From contig NC_013204.1 of NCBI RefSeq assembly GCF_000024265.1, positions 62,001-126,000 on the forward strand: a DNA stretch of 64,000 nt, given 5' to 3'. The notes beneath the pieces were generated by a model that saw only the letters and a list, made by a program, of their open reading frames with translations, did no database searches and was not told the DNA's origin. A program made the translations under genes and the position numbers. Below, one piece after another: positions 7,948 to 15,496 of the stretch. Position 1 is the stretch's first letter. Every line of letters starts with the position of its first letter. The DNA is from Eggerthella lenta DSM 2243. GTDB taxonomy: Bacteria; Actinomycetota; Coriobacteriia; Coriobacteriales; Eggerthellaceae.

Positions 7948-9709
7948 GAGCATTCTTTCCGAGATCGAACACACGCGTCGCGAGGAGCGTCGGAAGGGTC
8001 GCGCACCGCATGCGCGCCGAGCGGGCGTTCGCGGAGATACGGCAGAGGAAGCGCGCGACGGTGCAACGGCGGCGGTCGTTCGGCGGTGCCGGTGGAGGCC
8101 GGTTATTGCGGGGGCGTGCGCGCTTGCAGTCGTGGCGGCGCTCGTGCCGTTCAGCGGCCAGCTTGCCGGGTTGCCGGGCGATATGGGTGGCCATGGCAGC
8201 GCCGTTGCGGGTCAGGCGTTCTCCGTGCGGGCGTACGCGTCGGACACGCGCATGCTGGTCCCTCCTACCGATAACGGGATGATCGTGTTCGACCGCTCCG
8301 GCAGCCTGACCACGCCAACGAAGGATTGGTACTTGCAATACGGGAAGTACACCGGCTGCATGTTCACCGTGGAGGGCGAGGGCATCGTGCGCATCCAGGC
8401 CACCACCTCGGCGGGGATGTTCTACCGCAACAGCTACGAGACCATCAACGGGCGAGACGATCCTGAGCGCGTGGCCGAGGTCACTGCATGGAAACCGGAG
8501 AAGGCGGGCTTGGGCGATCATTACGGAAAGTACGAGAGCGTGCAAGTGGTCGACGGATTTGGCCTGCCCGATCCCGATCGTGACATGACGGTGCGCCTCA
8601 CGAAAATGCTCGGTTCCACTATCGACCTGCCTATCAGCGCGGACGATGACGGCGACGCGAAGAGCTTCGGCCTGTGGACCAACGAGGATTACGGCGACGC
8701 GGTCGAAACCGCGGAAGACCCACTTGCGGCGACCGATGCGGTGTTCGACACGTTCGAGGGCCAAACCATAACGGTGACGGCCTACTTCGAGGACGGCAGC
8801 TGCGCCACGCAAACCATCGAGCTGCACACGGCAGACTTCAAGGCGACGATGAACGATCCGATGGCGTTCTACGGTTACGGTTCCATCGAGGTGTATCCCG
8901 AGATCGTCGACCGCTCGATGCTGCCGAACGTGTTGGGGGACGGGGTGGATGAGGGCGCTCCCTTCTGTCTGCACTCGTTGTACGGCGTCATCGTCGACGA
9001 GAACGACGGGCCGCATCCGTACTCGCTCGACAACGCGAACGAGTGGCTCGATGCGGCGGTGCCCTACACGTTCGAGCGGCGCGAGACGTTCACCAGCATG
9101 GGAGATGCGGTGTTGGCTGACCAGTCGATAAGCGATCCCGACGGACGGGTGACGGTTTCGGTGCCGGCGGATCCGCTGTCAGAAGAGCGCTACGGCGAGA
9201 TGTGCGACATCGAGCTGTCGAACCTTCGCATCGAGCGGAGCGACCGGCTGCCGTTCGGGCTGGCGGTCGAAGACACCTCCGACTACGCGGGCTTTCTGGG
9301 AGACTTCGCCTATATGAACAAGGTGTCGGACGAGACGCTGGGCTACCAAATCGCAGACGACGGCACGTTGACGCCGGGGTTCTCGTACCGCACGGTCACG
9401 TTCGAGGCGACGAACCCGTCCGACGAGGAGGTTCCCGTCGATGCGAGAACATTGGGCACGTTCGCCGTTCGCGACGCCGACGGCCGCTGCTCTGCGTTGG
9501 CGACGCGCGCCCTATGGATGACCGGCTTCGAAGCCGGGGTCGATTCGAATTGGGGAGCGGCACTGGCACCTCACGAAACGCGGGATCTTTCGGTTGTGTA
9601 CGTCGTGCCCGACGAGTTCGACGAACAGGCCGATCCGCTGTTCGTCTTCTCCTCGTATGCGAACGACGATGCCGATAGGGTTGCTTTCCGCATCAAGTCG
9701 CTGCTGTAG
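7877..9709 (+). CDS. Membrane-anchored anti-sigma-like protein with large extracytoplasmic domain
   Basis: This 610-aa protein has a cytoplasmic N-terminus of about 75 residues (starts MKPSPMDEYRALMEEIE, helical and charged, the place where anti-sigma domains bind), one membrane helix at about 77-99, and about 510 residues outside. The outer part looks all-beta, with repeated Gly-Asp-Thr-rich strands and no catalytic motif seen. It starts 71 nt inside the sigma gene behind a clear AGGAGG, so the two are translationally coupled. The layout matches sigma/anti-sigma pairs of Firmicutes and Coriobacteria in which the outer domain (DUF4179-like) senses the envelope. Binding to the sigma is inferred from the layout and not visible as a known motif. 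Confidence 0.7.
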   Translation: MKPSPMDEYRALMEEIESPSTVHESILSEIEHTRREERRKGRAPHARRAGVRGDTAEEARDGATAAVVRRCRWRPVIAGACALAVVAALVPFSGQLAGLPGDMGGHGSAVAGQAFSVRAYASDTRMLVPPTDNGMIVFDRSGSLTTPTKDWYLQYGKYTGCMFTVEGEGIVRIQATTSAGMFYRNSYETINGRDDPERVAEVTAWKPEKAGLGDHYGKYESVQVVDGFGLPDPDRDMTVRLTKMLGSTIDLPISADDDGDAKSFGLWTNEDYGDAVETAEDPLAATDAVFDTFEGQTITVTAYFEDGSCATQTIELHTADFKATMNDPMAFYGYGSIEVYPEIVDRSMLPNVLGDGVDEGAPFCLHSLYGVIVDENDGPHPYSLDNANEWLDAAVPYTFERRETFTSMGDAVLADQSISDPDGRVTVSVPADPLSEERYGEMCDIELSNLRIERSDRLPFGLAVEDTSDYAGFLGDFAYMNKVSDETLGYQIADDGTLTPGFSYRTVTFEATNPSDEEVPVDARTLGTFAVRDADGRCSALATRALWMTGFEAGVDSNWGAALAPHETRDLSVVYVVPDEFDEQADPLFVFSSYANDDADRVAFRIKSLL

Positions 9710-9737
9710 TAACCGCGCGGTTTGGCGGTGCGTCCTT

Positions 9738-9773
9738 CGCGCCCCTCGCGGATGCGACCGCGCGAGGGGCGCG
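9738..9773 (+). terminator. Hairpin terminator after the anti-sigma gene
   Basis: A 13-bp perfect GC-rich stem (CGCGCCCCTCGCG and its complement) closes a 10-nt loop. There is no long T-tract. Confidence 0.6.
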
Positions 9774-9812
9774 CTTGTACGCTATCATGGATGCTCGAGC
9801 GAAAAAGCCGGA

Positions 9813-9828
9813 TGTTTCACGTGAAACA
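9813..9828. promoter_or_regulatory. parS palindrome upstream of iorA
   Basis: A perfect TGTTTCACGTGAAACA, 29 bp before the chosen iorA start. It overlaps where a promoter or leader would lie, so ParB bound here could affect iorAB expression. Confidence 0.8.
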
Positions 9829-9856
9829 TTTGTACGTGATGGGGCAGGCGAGGATC

Positions 9857-12064
9857 ATGACGAAGAAACTGCTGATGGGGAACGAGGCGTTCGCGCATGC
9901 GGCGTTGGAGGCCGGGGTGCGCGTGGTGGCGGGCTACCCGGGCACGCCGTCGTCCGAGCTGATCGAGACGGTGGCGAAGCTGCATGCCGACGGCGCCGCG
10001 CGCGGCATCCACGTGGAGTGGTCGACGAACGAGAAGTCGGCCTTGGAGCTGCTGGCGGGCGCGTCGTACACGGGCGCGCGCTGCCTGTTCACCTGCAAGC
10101 AGGTGGGGCTCAACGTTGCCAGCGACGCGCTGATGAGCTTGAACTACGTGGGCGTGAAGGGCGGCATGGTGCTGTTCGTGGCCGACGATCCCGGTCCCAT
10201 CTCGTCGCAGACCGAGCAGGACACGCGCCGCTTCGCCAGCTTCGCGAAGCTGCCGGTGCTCGATCCCGCCACGCCCGACCAGGGCTTCGACATGATGCAG
10301 GCCGCATTCGACCTGTCCGAGCGCTACCATACGCCCGTCATCGTGCGTCCCACCACGCGCATCAACCACGCCTCGACGTTCTTCGACGTCGCGGACGCCA
10401 CCGACGCGCGCCCGGTGCCCGACGAGGGCTTCGAGCGCAACCCGAAGTGGGTCATCTTCCCGCGCCGCGCCTACCAGGCGCACGGCGAGATCAACGAGCG
10501 TTTGGCGGCCATCGCGCACGATTTCGCCGTCGATCCCGCGCTGGCCGCGTTCAACCCGATGGTCGAGGGCGGCGCGCAGTCGACCGAGGATGTACGAACG
10601 AATGTTTCACGTGAAACATTCGACGACGGGAGCATGCCGAAGACGGCGACGAGTGCGGGCGCCAAGGCGGTGGGGATCGGCGCGGGCGTGTTGGAGTCCG
10701 CATCTGCCGCAGTCGCGCCGCGCCTCGGCATCGTAGCGGGTGGCGTGTCGGCCGCCTATGCGCGCGAGGCGCTGCGCATGGTGGAAGCGCGCGCGGCGGC
10801 AGCGGGCGTGGAAATGCCCGCATACCGGTTCTGGCAGGTGGGAACGCCCTACCCGTTCCCGGAGGAGCTGGCCGCGACGTTCGCGGAAGGCCTCGACGAA
10901 GTGCTCGTTCTGGAAGAGCTCGACCATGTGCTGGAGGATGCGCTGCTCGTGCACGCGGGTCGCACGCATGCGTCCTACGAAGTGCGCGGCCGCCTGACCG
11001 GCGACACGCGCGATCGTGGCGAGAACGACGTGGACGATTGCGCCGCCCGCATCGCGCTCTTCCTCGGTATCCCGCAGGTGCTCGCCCCCGCAGCGGGCGC
11101 CCCTGCGTCGCCGACCGCCGCATCGGCCGCTTCCGCGTCCGCGACGTCCTCTATTCCGGTTGCCGAAACTGGAACGAATGTTTCACGTGAAACATTCGCC
11201 TACGATGCGCCTGCCGACGCGCCGCTGCCCGTGCGCCCGCCCGTGCTTTGCGCGGGCTGCCCCCATCGCGGCAGCTTCTACGCGGTGAAGCGCGCGCTGG
11301 GGAAGACGCCCGCCGTGCTGTGCGGCGACATCGGCTGCTACACGCTGGGCAACGCGATGCCGCTGGACGCCGTGGACACCTGCCTGTGCATGGGCGCGGG
11401 CATCACGATGGCGCAGGGCTTCGCCGTGGCCGAGCCGCACAAGAAGACGCTGGCGTTCGTGGGCGACTCCACGTTCTTCGCCAGCGGGCTGCCTGGCCTG
11501 GTGAACGCTGTGTACAACGGCCACGACATCACCGTGTGCGTGCTGGACAACGCCACCACGGCCATGACCGGCTCGCAGCCGCATCCCGGCACCGGCGTCA
11601 CGCTCATGGGGCCGAAGCGCCAACCCATCTCCATCCCGCGCGTGTTGGAGGCCGTCGGCTTCGACTGCATCGTGCATGCGAATCCGCTCGACCTCGATGC
11701 TTCGGTGGCGGCCGTGCGCGAGGCGCTCGACCATGAAGGCCCCAGCGCCGTCCTGTTCGAGTCGCCGTGCATCCAGCTGGTGAAGCCGGACGCGCCCGCC
11801 GTCGTGGATGCCGAAACGTGCACGGGCTGCAAGAAGTGCATCACCGAGATCGGCTGTCCCGGCATCGGCTTCGACGCCGACGCGCGCGGCCCGCGCAGCA
11901 AGCAGCGTGGCCAGGCGTTCGTCGACCCCAGCCTCTGCAACGGTTGCGGCCTATGCGTCCAAGTGTGCCCCTTCGATGCGCTGTCGATGACGGAACCCCA
12001 AACAGATGTTTCACGTGAAACATCTTCGGACGCTTCTGGGTCGGAAGGAGGCTGCCATGCGTAA
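9857..12064 (+). CDS. iorA: Indolepyruvate:ferredoxin oxidoreductase, alpha subunit
   Basis: IorA with IorB oxidatively decarboxylates aryl pyruvates (from Trp, Phe, Tyr) to aryl-acetyl-CoA, reducing ferredoxin. The 735-aa protein shows the pyrimidine-binding half at the N-terminus (GYPGTPSSELIE), a TPP-binding half with CAGCPHRGSFYAV and GDIGCYTLG (about residue 490), and two C-terminal [4Fe-4S] motifs (CTGCKKC and CNGCGLCVQVCP). The ATG at 9857 has GAGG upstream and starts at the conserved MTKKLLMGNEA. Three perfect parS palindromes lie in frame: two encode NVSRETF within Ala/Ser/Thr-rich linkers (about residues 249-256 and 441-448), and one encodes DVSRETS at the C-terminus. These linkers look like insertions between conserved domains. 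The gene overlaps iorB by 8 nt. Confidence 0.95.
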   Translation: MTKKLLMGNEAFAHAALEAGVRVVAGYPGTPSSELIETVAKLHADGAARGIHVEWSTNEKSALELLAGASYTGARCLFTCKQVGLNVASDALMSLNYVGVKGGMVLFVADDPGPISSQTEQDTRRFASFAKLPVLDPATPDQGFDMMQAAFDLSERYHTPVIVRPTTRINHASTFFDVADATDARPVPDEGFERNPKWVIFPRRAYQAHGEINERLAAIAHDFAVDPALAAFNPMVEGGAQSTEDVRTNVSRETFDDGSMPKTATSAGAKAVGIGAGVLESASAAVAPRLGIVAGGVSAAYAREALRMVEARAAAAGVEMPAYRFWQVGTPYPFPEELAATFAEGLDEVLVLEELDHVLEDALLVHAGRTHASYEVRGRLTGDTRDRGENDVDDCAARIALFLGIPQVLAPAAGAPASPTAASAASASATSSIPVAETGTNVSRETFAYDAPADAPLPVRPPVLCAGCPHRGSFYAVKRALGKTPAVLCGDIGCYTLGNAMPLDAVDTCLCMGAGITMAQGFAVAEPHKKTLAFVGDSTFFASGLPGLVNAVYNGHDITVCVLDNATTAMTGSQPHPGTGVTLMGPKRQPISIPRVLEAVGFDCIVHANPLDLDASVAAVREALDHEGPSAVLFESPCIQLVKPDAPAVVDAETCTGCKKCITEIGCPGIGFDADARGPRSKQRGQAFVDPSLCNGCGLCVQVCPFDALSMTEPQTDVSRETSSDASGSEGGCHA
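10603..10618. promoter_or_regulatory. parS palindrome inside iorA (first)
   Basis: A perfect 16-bp site in the iorA frame, translated as NVSRETF. The symmetry extends outward through CGAA and TTCG. Confidence 0.8.
11179..11194. promoter_or_regulatory. parS palindrome inside iorA (second)
   Basis: A perfect 16-bp site in the same reading phase as the first, again NVSRETF, directly after a low-complexity Ala/Ser/Thr linker and just before the TPP domain. Confidence 0.8.
12007..12022. promoter_or_regulatory. parS palindrome at the iorA 3' end
   Basis: A perfect site translated as DVSRETS in the C-terminal tail of IorA. It ends 22 bp before the iorB ribosome-binding site. Confidence 0.8.
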
Positions 12065-12653
12065 CGTGTTGCTTTCGGGCGTAGGCGGACAGGGCACCGT
12101 GCTGGCGGCGAAGGTGCTGGCCCAGGCCGCGCAGGACAAGGGTTGGCAAGTGCGCACGGCCGAGACTATCGGCATGGCGCAGCGCGGCGGCAACGTGGTG
12201 TCGCACGTGCGCATGGGCGACGCGGGCGAGGAGGTGTTCGCCCCGCTGCTGGCCGAGGGCACGGCCGACCTCGTCATCGCGTTCGAGCCGGCCGAGGCCG
12301 CCCGCGTGCTGCCGTTCCTCGCGCCCGACGGGCTGCTGGTCACGGCCACTACAGCCATCCAGCCGGTCACGGCGGCGCTGTCCGACAAGCCCTATCGCGC
12401 CGACAACGTGCTGGCGAGCATCGAGCGATCGCTGGCGGGCACCGGCGCGCGCTTCGTCGCGGTGGACGATGTCGCGCTTACCGACGCGGTGGGCAGCCGC
12501 AAGGTGTTGAACTCGGTGCTGCTGGCCAGCGCTCTCAAGGAGGGCCGCATCGCGCTCGACCTCGACGACCTGCGACGCGCCCTCGAGGAGTGCGTGAAGC
12601 CGCGCTTCGTCGCCCTCAACCTGGCCGCCGTCGACGCGGTGGCTGCGCGATAA
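12057..12653 (+). CDS. iorB: Indolepyruvate:ferredoxin oxidoreductase, beta subunit
   Basis: This 198-aa protein begins MRNVLLSGVGGQG, the typical start of the gamma-type domain of 2-oxoacid:ferredoxin oxidoreductases. TAETIGMAQRGGNVVSHVRMG and the SVLLASAL region are also typical. It completes the IorAB heterodimer. The start at 12057 lies 8 nt inside iorA behind GGAAGGAGG, so the subunits are made together. An upstream in-frame ATG would begin within the parS site (MFHVKH...), which is an artefact of the palindrome. A perfect heptamer tandem array follows right after the stop. Confidence 0.93.
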   Translation: MRNVLLSGVGGQGTVLAAKVLAQAAQDKGWQVRTAETIGMAQRGGNVVSHVRMGDAGEEVFAPLLAEGTADLVIAFEPAEAARVLPFLAPDGLLVTATTAIQPVTAALSDKPYRADNVLASIERSLAGTGARFVAVDDVALTDAVGSRKVLNSVLLASALKEGRIALDLDDLRRALEECVKPRFVALNLAAVDAVAAR

Positions 12654-12660
12654 TCTTCGC

Positions 12661-12730
12661 GCCCCGCGCCCCGCGCCCCGCGCCCCGCGCCCCGCGCCCC
12701 GCGCCCCGCGCCCCGCGCCCCGCGCCCCGC
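12661..12730. repeat. Heptamer tandem repeat, 10 perfect copies
   Basis: Ten uninterrupted copies of GCCCCGC follow the iorB stop, framed by partial units. It is a simple-sequence array likely to vary in copy number by slippage. It cannot form a normal terminator hairpin, because one strand is almost pure C runs with single Gs. Confidence 0.95.
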
Positions 12731-12800
12731 GCGCGGTTAGTTGGGGAAGGCTCCTTGCGCGTTCGGGGTCGCCATCGTCTTTAAGCACCGCCCCCTGATG

Positions 12801-12831
12801 TATACTGCGGTCATTCAAATTTTGTTTGAAT
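12801..12831 (+). promoter_or_regulatory. Candidate promoter and operator of the NTF2-GGDEF gene
   Basis: TATACT (12801-12806) fits a -10 hexamer. Just downstream, ATTCAAA and TTTGAAT (12813-12819 and 12825-12831) form a perfect 7-bp inverted repeat with a 5-bp centre, near the expected transcription start. It looks like a repressor site. Confidence 0.4.
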
Positions 12832-12854
12832 AGTCGGCGGAAGGCGAGGGCGTT

Positions 12855-13841
12855 ATGGGGCGGGCGATGGATCAGGTGTTGCTGCAGGAAGCGGTCGATT
12901 TGGCGCGCAAGCTTTGGCACGCGTACATCATCGAGCCTTCGGACGAAAGCGTTCAATTCATCGTGGACACCATGGATCCGCAGAACCTCTCGCTCATCGG
13001 CACAGGAAAGCACGAGCTCTATGTCAACCTCGAGGCGTTCTTCGCGGGACTCGAGCGCGATCAGGAAGAAGCTCAGGACATCACCTTCGAGATCCTCGAC
13101 GAGTACTACGAGCCGCGCGCCATCGGCGAGGACACCTGCATCGTGTTCGGCACGTTGTGGGCGCGTGAGCGACCCGACCGTCCGAAACCGTTGCTCGTGG
13201 AAATGGACACGCGTTTCACGCTGGTATTCCGTCGCGAGGGCGACCGGTGGCTGCTGGTGCATCTGCATCATTCCACGCCCAACGTCGATCAACGGCGCGA
13301 AGAGTACTATCCGAAAACGGCTACCGAGCAGGCGAACGCCGCTTTGGAGTATTCCAAGGCTATGGAGCGCCGCGCCGAGCTCGATTCTATGACCGAGCTG
13401 TTGAACCATGCCGCGTTCGAGAAATATGTGGCAGCGGCGCTTGTCGAAGGCGGCGAGGGCAGCGCTTTCTTCATGATCGACCTCGACAACTTCAAAACGG
13501 TGAACGACACGTTGGGCCATCCTGAAGGCGACCGGGTCATCCAAGAGTTCGCCGACGTGCTGTTGCGCGTCTTCCCGCGCGATGCGCTGGTCGGGCGCAT
13601 GGGAGGCGACGAGTTCGCCGTGTTCTCTACCTGCCCGCTTTCGGTAGAGGAAGCCCAATGCAAAGCGTGCGAGCTTATCGAGGCATGGGGATCGCATTCT
13701 GCTTCGCGTGCCGTAGAGCTGGGATGTTCGGTGGGCATCGTGCGCGTTGTGCGAGGCGAGACGTTCTTCGACCTCTACCGCGCCGCCGATTGCGCTCTGT
13801 ACGCCAGCAAGGACAACGGAAAAGGCTGCTACAGCTGGTGA
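12855..13841 (+). CDS. Cytosolic diguanylate cyclase with N-terminal SnoaL/NTF2-like domain
   Basis: This 328-aa protein has an N-terminal half of about 145 residues resembling the SnoaL_3/NTF2 fold (TGKHELYVNLEAFFAGL, then RFTLVFRREGDRWLLVHLHHS near its end). The C-terminal half is a GGDEF domain with an intact GGDEF at about residue 253. The I-site position reads FPRD instead of RxxD, so feedback inhibition by c-di-GMP is probably lost, unlike the cyclase at 1.3-3.9 kb. It has no signal peptide or membrane helix. NTF2-like domains bind small ligands, so a soluble ligand-controlled cyclase is inferred. It lies between iorAB and the aryl-CoA ligase with its own likely promoter. Confidence 0.85.
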   Translation: MGRAMDQVLLQEAVDLARKLWHAYIIEPSDESVQFIVDTMDPQNLSLIGTGKHELYVNLEAFFAGLERDQEEAQDITFEILDEYYEPRAIGEDTCIVFGTLWARERPDRPKPLLVEMDTRFTLVFRREGDRWLLVHLHHSTPNVDQRREEYYPKTATEQANAALEYSKAMERRAELDSMTELLNHAAFEKYVAAALVEGGEGSAFFMIDLDNFKTVNDTLGHPEGDRVIQEFADVLLRVFPRDALVGRMGGDEFAVFSTCPLSVEEAQCKACELIEAWGSHSASRAVELGCSVGIVRVVRGETFFDLYRAADCALYASKDNGKGCYSW

Positions 13842-13940
13842 TCGCCGTCGGCGCTGTGTCGCATGATAGCCGGTGCCGAACTGCCCTGCGCGCTGGTTCG
13901 TCTTGTTGTTCTGGCCAGAAATCGTAAGGCCGATATCGGA

Positions 13941-13999
13941 GCATCATCGCCCCAAAAACACGCTTCACGCGTTGAGGCGTGTTTTTGGGGCGATGATGC
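13941..13999. terminator. Very strong bidirectional hairpin (terminator, family shared with 29,574)
   Basis: A perfect 23-bp stem (arms 13941-13963 and 13977-13999) can be extended into the loop by a few more pairs. The arms contain CCCCAAAAACACGC and its complement, so there is an A/T run on either strand. The core AACACGCTTCA...GAGGCGTGTT recurs in the hairpin after the SSS transporter. The rest of 13842-14197 holds a possible leader ORF. Confidence 0.75.
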
Positions 14000-14053
14000 T
14001 TCCCGGGGAACTTGCGGGTTTGCAATCGCACGCCCTTCGCCTAGAATAGACGC

Positions 14054-14122
14054 ATGGAATTCGCGAACGACAACGACATCCTCTTCTTCCCAGCCGTGGT
14101 TTCGGCGGGTCGATGGCTTTAG
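14054..14122 (+). CDS. Possible 22-aa leader peptide upstream of paaK
   Basis: A short frame starting at ATG 14054 encodes a 22-residue peptide beginning MEFANDNDILFF and ending AGRWL, with three Phe and one Trp. Its stop overlaps the left arm of a hairpin (14122-14129 with 14145-14152). Phe/Trp codons ahead of an aryl-acetate gene suggest attenuation, but there is no good ribosome-binding site and no T-run after the hairpin. The support is weak. Confidence 0.25.
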   Translation: MEFANDNDILFFPAVVSAGRWL

Positions 14123-14197
14123 CTTCAAGACTCGCGCCCGCGGGCTTGAAGCATCCTCATATCCGGTAGAAGACCATCGTCCCAGAAGGGGATCATC

Positions 14198-15439
14198 ATG
14201 CAGCTTACCAACGACCAGTTCGCCCTCATCAAGCAGCAGTTCGCCACGCTGAAGGAGCGCTCGGCGTTTTACGCCGCCAAGTTCGACGGCATCGATTTGA
14301 CCGATGTGCAAACCCAGGAGGACTTCGAGAAGCTTCCGTTCTCCGAGAAGGACGATCTGCGCAACGCCTACCCGCTGGGCCTGCAAGCCGTGCCCGACGA
14401 GGAGATCGTGCGCATCCACAGCTCCAGCGGCACCACGGGCACGCCGGTCATCATCCCCTACACGCAGCAGGACGTCACCGACTGGGCCGTCCAGTTCGCG
14501 CGCTGCTACGAGACGGCGGGCATCACGAACCGCGACCGCATCCACATCACCCCCGGCTACGGCCTGTGGACGGCTGGCATCGGCTTCCAGCTGGGCGCTG
14601 AGCGCCTGGGCGCCATGACCATCCCCATGGGGCCGGGCAACACCGAGAAGCAGCTGCGCATGATGCAGGATCTCAAGTCCACCGTGCTGTGCGCCACCAG
14701 CTCCTACGCGCTGCTGCTGGCCGAAGAGATCGCCGAGCGCGGCATCCGCGACCGCATCTGCCTGCGCAAGGGCGTCATCGGCAGCGAGCGGTGGGGCGAC
14801 AAGATGCGCCAGCGCATCGCCGGCGAGCTGGGCGTGGAGATCTACGACATCTACGGCCTCACCGAGGTGTACGGCCCCGGCATCGGCATCTCGTGCGACG
14901 AGCATCACGGCATGCACATCTGGGACGATTACGTGTACGTGGAAGTGATCGATCCCGACACCGGTGCGCCCGTGCCCGACGGCGAGGTGGGCGAGCTCGT
15001 GCTGACCACGCTGCGCAAGCAGGGCGCCCCGCTCATCCGCTACCGCACGCACGACCTCACGCGCATCATTCCGGGCGACTGCACGTGCGGCTTCGGCCAT
15101 CGCCACCCGCGCATCGACACGCTGACCGGCCGCACCGACGACATGTTCAAGGTGAAGGGCTGCAACATCTTCCCCGCCCAGGTGGAGGAAGTCATCGCCG
15201 CCACCGACGGCACGTCCAGCGAGTACCAGGTGATGATCGAGAACATCAGCGGCAAGGATGTGCTCACCGTGCTGTTCGAAACCCCGCTGCAAGACGAGGC
15301 GAAGGCGCGCGCCGAGGAGGAGCTGGCCCTCATCTTCAAGGCGAAGTGCGGCTGCACCCCCGATGCCAAGGGCGTCCCCATGGGCGAGCTGCCCCGCAGC
15401 GAGAAGAAAACGAAGCGCATCTTCGACAGCCGGTACTAA
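14198..15439 (+). CDS. paaK: Phenylacetate-CoA ligase family protein (aryl-acetate:CoA ligase, AMP-forming)
   Basis: This 413-aa adenylate-forming enzyme has the PaaK signatures: the P-loop SSSGTTGTPVIIPYT at about residue 74, IYGLTEVYGPGIG (about 222), the LIRYRTHDLTRI hinge (about 282) and a C-terminal lysine region (SEKKTKRIFDSRY). It joins CoA to phenylacetate-like acids, or runs the reverse when coupled to other steps. Placed near iorAB, it probably works on aryl-acetyl-CoA or aryl acetates from Trp/Phe/Tyr breakdown: IorAB yields aryl-acetyl-CoA, and this enzyme interconverts it with the free acid. The exact substrate is not readable. GAAGGGG lies upstream of the ATG. It is followed by a terminator shared with the island. 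Confidence 0.9.
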   Translation: MQLTNDQFALIKQQFATLKERSAFYAAKFDGIDLTDVQTQEDFEKLPFSEKDDLRNAYPLGLQAVPDEEIVRIHSSSGTTGTPVIIPYTQQDVTDWAVQFARCYETAGITNRDRIHITPGYGLWTAGIGFQLGAERLGAMTIPMGPGNTEKQLRMMQDLKSTVLCATSSYALLLAEEIAERGIRDRICLRKGVIGSERWGDKMRQRIAGELGVEIYDIYGLTEVYGPGIGISCDEHHGMHIWDDYVYVEVIDPDTGAPVPDGEVGELVLTTLRKQGAPLIRYRTHDLTRIIPGDCTCGFGHRHPRIDTLTGRTDDMFKVKGCNIFPAQVEEVIAATDGTSSEYQVMIENISGKDVLTVLFETPLQDEAKARAEEELALIFKAKCGCTPDAKGVPMGELPRSEKKTKRIFDSRY

Positions 15440-15445
15440 GAAAAA

Positions 15446-15480
15446 GCGCTCAGCCAATGCGATTGACGTTGGCTGAGCGC
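15446..15480. terminator. Bidirectional terminator between paaK and the Wadjet-linked gene
   Basis: A perfect 12-bp stem GCGCTCAGCCAA/TTGGCTGAGCGC closes an 11-nt loop. AAAAA on the left becomes a T-run on the minus strand, so it best terminates the island transcript. Confidence 0.8.
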
Positions 15481-15496
15481 GTTCAGCGTGGGCGCT

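Noticed and set aside
12006-12059. In-frame starts with MFHVKH before iorB and other genes
   Set aside because: This peptide is just the translation of the parS palindrome in one frame. Start codons with real ribosome-binding sites lie downstream.
13829-15457. 542-aa minus-strand frame opposite paaK
   Set aside because: It is antisense to a well-conserved enzyme and its composition (His, Arg, Leu, Val-rich) is that of a shadow frame.
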